Shown: positions 9,906 through 20,800 of the stretch, piece by piece
Layout of the letters: each line of letters opens with the position of its first letter
How positions within the stretch are numbered: position 1 is the stretch's first letter
Assembly (NCBI GenBank): GCA_965644295.1
Contig: CBFFRP010000377.1
Location: 186,001 to 250,000 of the forward strand
From: Paraphysomonas bandaiensis
Lineage: Eukaryota > Chrysophyceae
Direction of reading: 5' to 3'
Length of the DNA stretch: 64,000 nt
The notes under the pieces: generated by a model
Databases searched by the model: none
The model's input: only the letters and a program-made list of their open reading frames with translations
What the model was told of the DNA's origin: nothing
Program-made: the position numbers and the translations under genes

Positions 9906-11567
9906 TTAAGAAATCCACTTGTCCTGGAACCAGCACGCTGGATTTTGCATAGGAAACATGCACTTCATTAGGGCCTCCTGTCTATCAAATAGTGTCTTGC
10001 AAAGGAAGCTTTCTGGAGTTTCATCACCAATATACCCTGCTCGACGCCAAACTTCCATAGAAAAAAACAAGCTTTGAGACAATGACGCTCTGTGAAGAAA
10101 CTCACTCAATGAAGATGTCGTAAACTCGTTTGCGCCGCTGTCAATTACCGCTTATGTCAAAATTAAGAGCAAGCGCGAAAGAATTATACCTAATTTTGCG
10201 CCAGGACTGCAAACTACCGCTGTGTCTATCCCAAGCTCCTAAATAAGGGCGCTGTCCTGATAATTTTGCGGCAGTGTTTTCATCGAGTAAATTGAACTTG
10301 TACTGTGTAAAGTCCAAAATAGTCCCAGTTTCACTCGACCTGTGGACAACGTGAAATGAGGGCTGATTTCTTCCTCTCGGGGACACACCCGGTGCAACTA
10401 TCGATGGGAATATTGGAAGGTAAGTGGTGGACAGTACCGGAGGCATGAAAGCAAGATTATGATGCCCGAAGAGGCCCACCTTGATAACATCAGCGTACTC
10501 GCCAAACAGCTCTTTCAAGCGCAGATAGTGTTTTCCTACAGTGTTCATTTCATCTCTACCATCCTTGGTGGTCATCGGTTGATGACCAACCACGTAAACA
10601 TATAGACCACTCTCATCTGCATTGCGCAGCTGGTCCTCTACCCAAAGAAGCAAGCGGTCTCGTACTAGAGACAGAGTGGGATCAGAGCTTGCACCAGGGC
10701 GGGGAGCAAGAAACAGAGAGAAGTCAATGCACAGATAGCGCACATTTGCAACATCAACAGAACTGCTTCCATGGGAAACGAATTGATCATACTGCTTCTG
10801 AGTAAAAAAGCCCTCCGATAGTAGCATACTTCCAAATTTGTCGATATAAGGCTGCCAGTAGGTATCTTTCGGGAAATGGTCGTTGTTTCCCATCGCAAAC
10901 GCCCATCGCGTGTTGGGAAAAGCTATAAAACACATCACCCAATCAGATACGTTAAAAGCGTGTGGCCACACCTACCTTCTACGAGACTGCGCACAATAGA
11001 CTGTGTGGCATCGAACTTCAGGCGGCATAAATTCTCTAACTTCAAGTTTGGAGTTACCACAACCGAATCATCAGGGTACCCGTGGGGTGATATGTCACCT
11101 GTAAATACTATAACAGGCGGATCAGGGTCGATATCCTGCATTTTCGCAAGAAGAGATTTCAGTAGTAGTGGCGGAGGGTTACAATCGTATCTTCCAAAGG
11201 CGTAGCCTTGCTCTCTGGCATAAAACGCAGTATTCTTACTTTTATTGGACAGGTCATAGCACGAATGCATGAAGTCACACGTATGACAGGCTCCATGAAA
11301 CATTGATTGATTAGGATCAAAGAAATGGTCCACATGAATATCGCTAATGTGCATAAAGAATGGCTCATCAGTCACATCAAACGTCTCTCCACTATGCGTG
11401 AAGAATAGCTTTGGAGTATCAAATACCCATAAGAGTATGCCACAAAAAAGACCAAATGCAAAAAATAGCACAGAGGAAGAATTGATGGGCTCAAATTTTC
11501 TGTGCATGCGATGGCCCCGATCATCTTCCTGCTCTTGGCCCACACTCTCGTATTGATAGCTGTACAT
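9906..11567 (-). CDS. Ppn1/SMPDL-like membrane metallophosphoesterase
   Basis: A calcineurin-like phosphoesterase, 518 residues, from exons 11567-10976, 10922-10190 and 10137-9906 (introns 53 and 52 nt). One hydrophobic segment at about 32-50 near the N-terminus suggests a type II membrane anchor, with the catalytic domain in a vacuole, lysosome or the outside. Metal-site motifs in order: DIHVD (76-80), GDISPHG (from 157), GNND (209-212), VVGHQPM and FGHHN. GNND and an Asn at the last GHxH-type position resemble fungal endopolyphosphatase Ppn1 more than acid sphingomyelinase, which has GNHD and GHTH. So polyphosphate or a phosphodiester is the likely substrate; a sphingomyelinase-like role remains possible. 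The start codons of this gene and the IQ-motif gene are 206 bp apart, head-to-head. Confidence 0.85.
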
Positions 11568-11773
11568 GTGCTAACTAGGCACTGAGAGTTTAATGGTGTT
11601 CACCACGAAGACTCTCGTTGAATAGTTTGGTCTTATCTCCCATTGTGCAGTGCTGGGAGTGCCTTCAACTACACAGAGCACATGTGTCGATGTTAACGTA
11701 CAGCAGTATACAGTACCACATGCTGCTGTATATACACTAAATACAGCAGTATTATTATAGATGCAGATATAGT
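11568..11773. promoter_or_regulatory. Short divergent promoter region
   Basis: Only 206 bp separate the start codons of the metallophosphatase (-) and the IQ-motif gene (+), so both promoters must share this stretch or extend into the genes. It contains several GTATA/TATAC repeats. No specific factor site is claimed. Confidence 0.4.
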
Positions 11774-12939
11774 ATGAGAATACGCCCCTATATGCATGCA
11801 GAGATGTCACGCTGCTATCACTGTCAGTCCTGTCAACAGCACTCATACAGCACTCACAGTCTGTTGACGGAGTCTCCTGCTGTGATCATGGAACACAGGT
11901 GCACTGCGGGACACATGTCATATTCGTGCCATAAATCTAAAATACCACAACACAGCAGTGCATCTTATGCGATCAAGATACAGGCTCTGTGTCGAGGTTA
12001 CTTGATTCGAAGAGTATTCAGACGCGCAAGAGCTATTGTGCTGGAAGCCAGCGCTGACGTGGAAAGTGTTCTGAAGAAAGAGTGCGCAGCGTACTCCTGT
12101 TCGGTCATATTTACCAACTGCTCTGCGTCTTTCTGGTAAGTGAACTACGTGTTTATATATACGCCTTGACACCTATACGATTATTTACCAGTGATACCAT
12201 CCACAATGATCCGCTCTTTTCCGATAATGCCATTTCTACACGGGCTGGTGTATATTCGTCGGTGCAACCGGCAAATGAGGTCGATAATGTTGGACATAAT
12301 TTCCACTATCCTGCTGGTGATAAAGAGGATCTACCTAACTCCCCTCTACAATCGTCGTCTCCGTTAGCTTCCGTATCTTCAGATCCAAAGTGGTCCGAAT
12401 TAGAGAGCCAAACACACTCCCTGAAAGATATCCCACATCCTTTGCAGAGAAGCACGTCGCCTACGTTTGAAAGCTCACCGCCTATGCGGAAGAGCTCGTC
12501 GCCTACGATAAGCTCACTTCCAATGGGGAAGAGCTTATCGCCGACCTTAGAAAGTCTATCCTCTACGCATAAGAGCTCGTCGCCTACATTAGAAAGCCCG
12601 CCTCCATCACAGAGAAGCTCGCCATCTACTATAGAAAGCTCGCCTCCTATGAGGAAGAGCTCGTCGCCTGCGTTAGAAAGTGCACCTCCATCACAGAGGA
12701 GCTCGCCGCCTACTACAGAAAGCTCGCCTCCTATGGAGAAGAGCTCGTCGCCTGCGTTAGAAAGTTCACCTACTGCTGCATCTGTGTTTGAAAGCTCCTC
12801 TGCAGCACCTATACCTCCTTCACCCATTTCACCTACTATAAGCGACTTGGATACATTACTTTTAGATGAGAAATGGTTAGCTAGTGCTCTATTAGAAAGA
12901 ATACAGGTGTTAAAAGATATGCGGTCAAAGAAAGGTTAG
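11774..12939 (+). CDS. IQ-motif protein with Ser/Pro tandem repeats
   Basis: Two exons, 11774-12135 and 12192-12939, joined over a 56-nt intron, give 369 residues. An IQ motif (AIKIQALCRGYLIRRVFRRAR, 67-87) should bind calmodulin or a related EF-hand protein. The middle is a low-complexity array rich in Ser, Pro, Glu and Lys, with repeated blocks such as SSPTLESSPPMRKS (roughly 150-255), encoded by an imperfect DNA minisatellite at about 12440-12770. The C-terminus returns to a folded-looking helix, DEKWLASALLERIQVLKDMR. No family name can be given with confidence; a resemblance to IQCC-like proteins was considered. The start could instead be a later Met (near 11888). The minus strand is open across the repeat only because of its composition. 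Confidence 0.7.
12440..12770. repeat. Coding minisatellite (Ser/Pro block repeats)
   Basis: Imperfect repeats of about 33-66 bp built on the motif GAAAGCTCGCCTCCTATG with AAGAGCTCGTCGCCT, in frame within the IQ-motif gene. Copy number probably varies between strains by slippage or unequal exchange. Confidence 0.7.
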
Positions 12940-13264
12940 AATATAGTCCCTGCTGTTGATGTTTCTATCTTTCGTTGCGTTTTAGTCGAAGTCTGACTTG
13001 CCGCCAAAGTTATATTACGTGTGAATCATTAATGTATATTCTGTGTGTTGTCGTCAGAGGATTGGGTTTAATTCACATATACAAATCTATATAATCATTA
13101 GCCAACTTGTGCTTAGAAACTCGAAAGTAGTTAATGCTAATTAATACTGCAAAACCCTCGTAGTTTCTATTGGACGTACTATAACGCCACTACAACCACT
13201 AATACTAGCTTAGAATCACCTACAACAATCACAAATTGGCATTCCCTAACACTAATACGTGATA
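12940..13264. other. Intergenic spacer between convergent genes
   Basis: 325 bp between the stops of the IQ-motif gene and the BAR-RhoGAP gene. AT-rich; nothing else recognised. Confidence 0.6.
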
Positions 13265-15084
13265 CTACTCCACTAAGGGGTGAATTTCGCATATATCTTC
13301 AAAAATACTGATAGCATGTTCGATAAGATTTTTCACTATGCCAATACCGTTCTGCAACTCATACAACCCGAGCTCCTGGGCTCCTTCCGGTCGAAGCAGG
13401 GACGGCGCAAATACGATAGCTAAATTCTCTTTCGTCATTTTATTTTCAGCGGTATGCTTTGTTAGTTCATGCAGCAATCGAAATAAGTGGGCTATGATTC
13501 GAAGGTTGAGAACGGTCACGCCGGGTGGGTGTAAAATAGTGCGTGCGAGCTCTACAAAATTCCCATTATCAGCAGTAACGGCATCACAGAGTGAACGGTA
13601 GCATGCACGCGGAATGAGAGGCTCCGGCAGGGACCGAAAATATAACTTTAGCAACGATGCAGCTGTGTGGAGATCGGTGTCAGATACTCGCTGTTTGGAT
13701 CTGAGTACGTCCCCACCCTTTCCTTCATCATAATGCCTGCGGAGATCTGCTATCTCATCCTCATCCCCCGAAACACGGAATAAGCCTTCCGTTTGAAGGC
13801 CCAGGCGCCGAAGGAATTCCAGTGTGTCAACTACCACAGCAGGCATTTCGGAGAGGTCCTGAAGTGGATGACCGAAGACCTCACCAAGCACACCCATATG
13901 CAGGTTCAGCGCGTAGGTGTAGTCTTCCAGCTCAGCTGGAGCAACTTCGTCAAAAGATCTACTCATTGCTCGTTGGGAGTACGAAGCAGGAGCGCTCCCA
14001 GGAGGGGGGGGTGATGGAGATCGACTGACAGGTCTACTGGAGGGTCGTGGCTGGCGAATTGTTGACACCCCCTCCCCACTCCCAGATATAGCAACAGCAT
14101 CAAGAGATGCCTTTACAGACATCACTCGTCTCTCTTGCAGCATGATTTGGTATCCGGTGAGTTGATCCATCACCGCCATCTGATCGGCTGACAGACCGTT
14201 TTCCTCGGATGCTATTCCACATCCCGCAGACACCTGATGAATGAGTAGTTATATCACATAATCTACAGGAACAAAGTTTGCAGGCTTACCGCTTGACCAA
14301 CGAACTTCTGTATCGCGAAAATCATATTGCTCACACGCTTGCATAAACGAGAATATGTGAATTCATATGCTGCAATATTGGCTTCTATGAATAAGTTTCC
14401 CTCTTTCAGCCGCAGCGCTGACGCTTCAACTTTTCCCTACTCAACTGTCATACTCGGCTTACCAGCAGGGTTATATTACCTGGCGAATTTTGATGTCGTC
14501 GCAGAGACTCTCACGCTTAGAAGATGCGGCTGCTTTCTCCTGAAGAACTTCTAACTTACGCATATGGTGTTGATAGTCGAGGAGAAGCACTGCTGAAATT
14601 GTTAGTGCGTGAGTCATACAAACTATGCAGCAGTGATACCTTCATTACGATGGTGTAGCAGTTGCTCTATTTCATCAGTTTTCTTAGACAGTATATTTAT
14701 TGGAGATTCAATCTCATTCGAAAGAAAATACTCCACGACTTCAACAACTTGATTATCTATCAATTCGGCACATAGGCGGCTGGCAGGTGTGTCATGATGC
14801 AGAAATGACAATTTCGCAGTCGCAGCGTGGAGGTATATCCTATAATCCGCACAAAACTTTTCACATTCACCCTTCATAATTGAAACTTTTCCACAAATGT
14901 TATGGAACCTGTCGAGGCGCATATCCACATTCCCCGTGACGTCATCCTTAAAGTCGTGAGCAAGACCTAGCTTCAGTCTCGTCTTCTGTCCCACACGCCT
15001 TTTCCAGTCATTAAAAGGCTTATTAGAATCTGATGTGCCAGGTGGGGGAGAAGTTGACCGTCTGAACATACCTCGCTTGGTCAA
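13265..15084 (-). CDS. BAR-RhoGAP protein
   Basis: A GTPase-activating protein for Rho/Rac/Cdc42-type GTPases coupled to a membrane-curving BAR domain, as in the ARHGAP17/ARHGAP44/SH3BP1 group. Four exons: 15084-14642, 14594-14480, 14436-14290, 14233-13265; introns of 47, 43 and 56 nt; 557 residues. The N-terminal 250 residues are helical and charged, in BAR style. A Ser/Pro/Arg linker follows (about 290-325). The RhoGAP domain covers about 350-550 and holds the arginine-finger motif TEGLFRVSG (R at about 388), the KLYFRSLPEPLIP block and the NLAIVFAPSLLRP block. The 43-nt intron acceptor (TTGAGTAG) was chosen because it alone keeps frame into GKVEASALRL. No SH3 or other C-terminal domain is present. 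The gene is head-to-head with DBP5 (370 bp apart). Confidence 0.88.
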
Positions 15085-15453
15085 TAAGAGTGGCGTTGCG
15101 GAGTTTATTGGATCAGTCAGCTGCTATCTTGTAAGGGGGTTCCTCATCAGTGGTATTTATAGGGGGTTTAAACACTCAAATCTGAAAATTCGGCTATTTT
15201 ATTTCCTGAAAACAGGAGTTCGATCCGAAAAGATATACGATCGCAGCAGACATGCTACACCGCAGTATACGGCGTACGGTATACCACGTAGGAATTCCTA
15301 CAGCTTTGTAGAGTATAGTATACGTACACCACACTCCACACTCCATACGCACCTGTGCGTGACTGCTAAGCAGACATTTCTTTGCAGACACTAACATATA
15401 TATACACTAACACGCACTGTCAGTATACTCCGTTTGCTGCGAAACTATTCATA
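15085..15453. promoter_or_regulatory. Divergent promoter region, BAR-RhoGAP / DBP5
   Basis: 369 bp between the two start codons. It contains the palindrome-rich stretch GCAGTATACGGCGTACGGTATAC near 15271. No RNA gene was recognised; the GTTCGATCC at 15219 lacks a partner A box. Confidence 0.4.
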
Positions 15454-17203
15454 ATGTCTGAATTCACTCAGCCTGATGCTAAGGAGGAGCCCTCTGCTCC
15501 CTCTACCGACACTAAGGAGGAGTCCTCCCCTGCTGCCGCTGCTCCCTCCACCGACACTAAGTCTACATCCGATGACAAAGATGCACCTGAGGAGTCACAG
15601 ACTGAAGAAATTGTGAGATTATCACTTACTCTTGTTAGGTTTAATTTTACGTGTACCCTGTAGTCTGTGAGCGATGTATCTGAGCAGCTCTCAAAGATGG
15701 GGACAGATGATAAGAAGCATGAGATATCTGCCGACTCTCATTTATCTTCTGATTTAACATTTAGTGATCCCTTGTTGAATATGTAAGGCGGTTTATCCTT
15801 TTCGGTGTATTGTTACATATTTTGTATCGTGCAGGCCTGACAAGATACGTGACGCAATAACCCTTAACCTGAAATTCGAACATCCTTCCCAAATTCAAGC
15901 AGCAGCACTTCCTATCATACTGCGTGGTAAAAATTTAATTGCTCAAGCCCAAAGTGGAGCAGGAAAAACCCTGGCTTTTGTAGTTGGTCTTCTGAACAAA
16001 ATAGATGTCTCAAGCGACTCATTGCAGGCGATTTGTTTAAGCCCCACACGTGAGGTTGCTGACCAAATATACCAACTCGGGGTGTTGCCTATAAGCAGCC
16101 GTATTCCAGGACTGCGGGTGGAAAGAGTTCTCAAAGGAATGCAATTGCGGGGACGTAGTCGTGCGCATTTGGTTGTGGGTACTCCTGGCAAAGTGAAAGA
16201 CTTGTTAACTTCCCAGTACCTACATCCCGGAAACGTGAAAGTGTTTGTTGTGGACGAAGCTGATGAGATGTTGCATAATGCAAATAAACGCGAATCCCTC
16301 GCACACGACACACTCTTCGTTCGACAGGCTATACACCCATCAGCACAGGTTCTCTTCTTTTCAGCTACATTCTCTGATGAGGTGCGAGATTTTTGTCGAC
16401 GCGTGGTACAGGGTGCCTACGAGATCACTCTTGAGAAGGCAGATGACATTGTACTATCGGAGATCATGCAGGTATGGGTGAACCCCTCGAACAGAAAAAA
16501 CAGCTGGGCTTCGGATAGCGAGGGCAGCTCTAAGCTGGGTGTGTTGCAAGACATCTACTCCATGATGACCATCCAACAATCGATCGTGTTCGTTGAATCT
16601 ATTAAAGCGGCAAATGAAGTCTCACGTATGATGGTAGAGGAAGGTTTCACAGTCTCAACTCTGCACTCAAAACTATCTTCGGGGGAAGAGCGAGACCGTG
16701 TTATGAACGCATTTAGGGCTGGAGAAAGTAAGGTTCTAATAACCACTAATGTTCTGGCTCGAGGCGTGGATGTGCCTGCAGTAGCTGTAGTGGTTAACTA
16801 CGACCTACCAACCAAGCGAAGGGGTCGGACAGTTATTGCAGATGTGGATACCTACATACACCGCATTGGTCGAACAGGGCGCTTTGGTAGAGTGGGGACA
16901 GCTATCAGTTTTGTGGAAGGTCCGGACGACAAAAGAATTTTGGGTGAAATAGAGAGTGCTCTCCACGGCGATACGCCAGGAAAGAGAATCATTAAGCCGT
17001 GGGACGTGCGTGACATCGAAGGCCTAGCTGACCTCCACAACAGCCGAACTGAAGGTATGGAGGCGACATCAAATGACAAGGCGCCTCCAACCATCAAGAT
17101 CTTCTCTCCTTCTAGGGAAGTTCTCTTCAGCAAATTCCGTGTATCACAGGAGTCATTCTCGTCGTTGATTTCGGCACTGGATAAGACTGATAGAAGTGGC
17201 TAG
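15454..17203 (+). CDS. DBP5: DEAD-box RNA helicase, DBP5/DDX19 type
   Basis: ATP-dependent remodeller of mRNPs leaving the nuclear pore. Exons 15454-15612, 15664-15782 and 15835-17203 (introns 51 and 52 nt) give 548 residues. The first 95 or so are acidic/Ser-rich and disordered, with a repeated STDTK segment. The helicase core follows with all motifs: Q motif HPSQIQ, motif I AQSGAGKT, Ia PTRE, GTPGKV, motif II DEAD (near 233), motif III SAT, TTNVLARGVDV and HRIGRTGR (near 434). The lead-in LTFSDPLLN..PDKIRDAI, the segment KVFVVDEAD and the ending IIKPWDVRDIEGL fit Dbp5/DDX19 better than eIF4A. An Arg/Lys-rich insert (TKRRGRTVIADV) sits just before motif VI. There is a C-terminal extension of about 60 residues. 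The ATG lies before an ordinary acidic start. Confidence 0.88.
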
Positions 17204-17506
17204 ATAGCCAGTATTGTGTTAATCCACAACAGTGCTGCGTAGGTCATGTTATGTTTTCACTTTGTTATTTAAAGGCAGGTGGGAATAGTAGAGAATAATA
17301 ACACTCTATATCTTTTTGACTATTATATTTTCGTGCCAGCCATTTTTTGTTCAAAGGAATTCTACTTTACAGGCGACCTACTTATTGTAAATTCAGTTAT
17401 GTAGTTATTCAACTAGGCTGGTGCTTTATACTCTATATACGGCCTGATCTTATATACTGGGATAGGAATTGTGCAATTGAAAATTATGTTCCGTTACAGA
17501 TTACAG
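17204..17506. other. 3' flank of DBP5 up to element 2
   Basis: About 300 bp of AT-rich sequence with no gene or repeat seen; it ends at the ATGTT target duplication of copia element 2. Confidence 0.6.
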
Positions 17507-17511
17507 ATGTT
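17507..17511. repeat. Target-site duplication of element 2 (left)
   Basis: ATGTT directly before the 5' LTR, repeated at 23024-23028 directly after the 3' LTR. Confidence 0.9.
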
Positions 17512-17805
17512 TATTAGAATATGGATCTTATTCTAGTATATTCAGTATGTCACTTCAAGACAATGTACGAGAATACAGTGAAATATAGTGATGTACAAAT
17601 GCTGTGATGATGTTGAGAAACTGAAATAGTTTGATCGTTCAAGATATGTTCAGTAACGAGAGGTTCGCATATGTAGGATATTATGCAGGGATTATAATGA
17701 GTTAGTGTTGGTTATCACAACTTCGTGTAAACGATATTAATAAATCTATCTAGTCTTACGACAAATTCTCTCTGTGATCTAGTGTAAAATGAGCGTTTCT
17801 CAATA
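17512..17805 (+). repeat. 5' LTR of element 2
   Basis: 294 bp, apparently identical to 22730-23023. Its last 17 bases are the first codons of gag. Confidence 0.95.
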
Positions 17806-20800
17806 TGGTAGCGAGCGAGGAGGAGAGAAGGAGGATAGAGGAGTAGTGCCACAGTTTAATGAGAGCAATGTTGAACAATGGATTGAAGACTTCGAAACGT
17901 TCCTCATGAGGAAAGAGCAAAGTGAAGTAGCGGTGGAGCCACCACCGAAGGAAAGCGACTTTGGGGAACAGCCACTCACGTTAATGGAGGAGAAGTCTTA
18001 CAGACAGGCTGTGAAGAAGTACTGGAAGGCGAATGCCATAGCGTATTCGTACTGCAGAGAGGCAGTGCAAACATCTTCGAAGGCGCTTCAGAAATTCCAT
18101 CTTCTACATAAAGGGTTCAAGGCTGATGGAAAAGGAAGCAACAGGTTTAAGGCGCATATTATGATTGATGAGTTGAAGAAGTGCTTTGCTGGAGGGAAGC
18201 AAAACAAGATCAGTGAGCTGTTGACTCAGTATGGATCTTTCCGTATGCGTCCGGAGGAGACTGCGAAGGACTATATAATACGGTTTGAAATACTGCTGAA
18301 AGAGCTACAGGAGCAGCAGCAGGACATATCGGAGCTCTCAAAAATAACACGGTTACGAGAAGGTCTGTTGAATGAAGAATATGCTCCTCTGAATGTTGCT
18401 TTGTATTTGATGCCTGATGATGTTGATTATGCAACATTATCAAGGAAGATAGAAAGGTATGATGATACCATTCCTGGAAGGATTGCGTTAGAGCGGAAAC
18501 GCAAGAAGGTGGAGGAGCTGAATTTCATTGAAAAGAGCAAACGGTCTCGAACAGAACGGGATAAGCGTAAGAAGGGCAACTGTAGATATTGCAGGAAAGA
18601 AGGAATTCCTCATAGCCATTCAACTGAACAGTGCAGGAGGAAGCAGAGGAAGAAGGATGGAGAGATATCAGGGCAGCGTCCTGGAAGTGCTGAGTATACG
18701 GGATGCAGAAATTGCAAGTCTCTGGAACATCTTGCTGCTGATTGTCCAACGACGAAGAAAAAGCATTCTAGAAGAGGAGAGAAAGGGAAGAATCATGGTA
18801 GGAAGCCGGACAAAAGGCTGCTGACAGTAGAGAATATACGGCGTGGAGAACCAGCAGAATTCTCTGATGAAGATGAAGCAAATATGATCGAGGATGTTAT
18901 GAAATTGTCATGCAATATACATGAAACGAATATATGTAGTGTAAATGATGACATGCATTATACATATATTGACACCTGCTGTTCATCATCAATGTTCTTG
19001 ATGAATGATGTGACCATGCTTGACACTCATATGAATACATCAAAGGTGATAAACGGCTCTAAGAAGGGATCAGAGATTCATATCACAAGTGTGGGTTCCC
19101 GTGGAGCATGGAGAGACATAGAAATTTCAGATCAGATCAATCGATGCCTGTGCTCCGGACGTAAGCTGAATGAAATGGGATATCGATTCACGGTGTGGTA
19201 TGGGATCCAAATTTATGACTGTAATACTGGTGAACTGGTACTGGAGGGACCCATGAAGAATGGAATGACTGCAGTTCCAACTCAGCAGCTGTTGGAGCTT
19301 CCAGATGTGTCTACACCGAGTAATTGTGAAGTAAATCTTAGCGATAGGACTGGTGAGGACGAGCTGGAGTTGCTGCATCGGAGAGCGGGTCACTTCAACA
19401 AACATGCTTTAGTGGAGGCACATAAGAGGATGCTCATCATGGGTACAGGGTTGAAACGAAAACACCACACAGCCAAGGTACACAAAAATCAGTGTTTGTG
19501 TGATGTGTGTGCCAGGTCTAAGATAACCCGAGTCAGCTTCCGAACGAAGGACGAGAATTCCGTTAAACCGAATTTTTCAGCAGATATCGCTGTGTACTTA
19601 AATTGTCCTGCTAGAGGTGGTGAGAGGTATGTGTTAAAGATAACGCATCATGCCAGCAAAATGTTCTGGGCGACGGGTTTAGTCCACAGAACTGGGGAAG
19701 CGGTCTTAGAAGTCTTCAAAGAGCTATTTAGAGGAGATGTTAAAAGGTACAAGCTCAAGATGGAGCACTATCATGCAGATGGTGCAGGAGAGTTAATCAG
19801 TGAAGAGCTGCGTCAGTATCTTAGGACACAGGAGTGCTATCAACATACGTGGAGCTCAACAGACTCTCCAGAAATGAATGCCATAGAGGAGAGGAAGTTC
19901 AGAACTGCTGGAGAGATGACTCTTGCAATGTTAATCCAATCTGGACTGCCACCGCAATTTTGGCTGGATGCATACATGGCAGCCAGATATATTTTGATTC
20001 GATTGCCAACGAAAACAGATAAAGGGTATATGTCTCCTATAGAGTTTCTAACGGGCGAGCCTCCAAATTTGAGATATCTTAGGGTATGGGGGTGTCGAAC
20101 TTATGTTCTTTCACCGAAGGCGGATCGACGAAAGGATTGGGAGGATAAGGCTCTAGTTGGATATTTAATGGGTTACTCTGATGAGAAGGTAGGATACCAT
20201 GTATATCTTCCTGAATCAAACAAGGTGGTGACTACAGTCCATATATTGACTGATGAGTCAACGCCATCACGATCAGAAAAGTATTTCGCAGAGATTGATG
20301 CTCTTCGAGTGCGGGAGGCCGCTAGACCCAAGCTTGCATCCGACTATGTCAGCTTAGAAGGAACGTATCATATTGATGATGAGGACGGACTTCTGTATAA
20401 GACAACAAGAGTTGTAGAACGTAAGGGTGTGATTGTAGCATACCGTTCACTTGTTACTGCAGGTCGCGAGCATATAGAGCACCGGGTGCCTATACACGTC
20501 GAAGACGTGGTGCGTATGACTGCAGAAACCCCCGGGAATACCGGGTACATAGGAAAGGGGGACGCCCTGAGTACTACGCCAGCCAGGGAGCTGGACCAGG
20601 GAAGACCTGGAGGGTTCCAGGAGAGTCCTGACCCAACCTGTCAACAGACAGTCGTGAGGTTGCAGACCTTGACAGACCGTGGGTCTGGGGATGCGAGCGG
20701 GGCTCCTCCCACACCGCAAGATTTGCGGGCTCAGGATGAGCAAGGTATGGGTTCGTATATATCTACTAGACGACCTATTGAACTAGATGGTGATGGTCGT

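Noticed and set aside
12306-12827. 173-codon open frame on the minus strand
   Set aside because: Antisense shadow of the Ser/Pro repeat of the IQ-motif gene, open only because of composition.
15211-15230. Possible tRNA B box (GTTCGATCC)
   Set aside because: No A box at the right distance and no acceptor-stem pairing around it.
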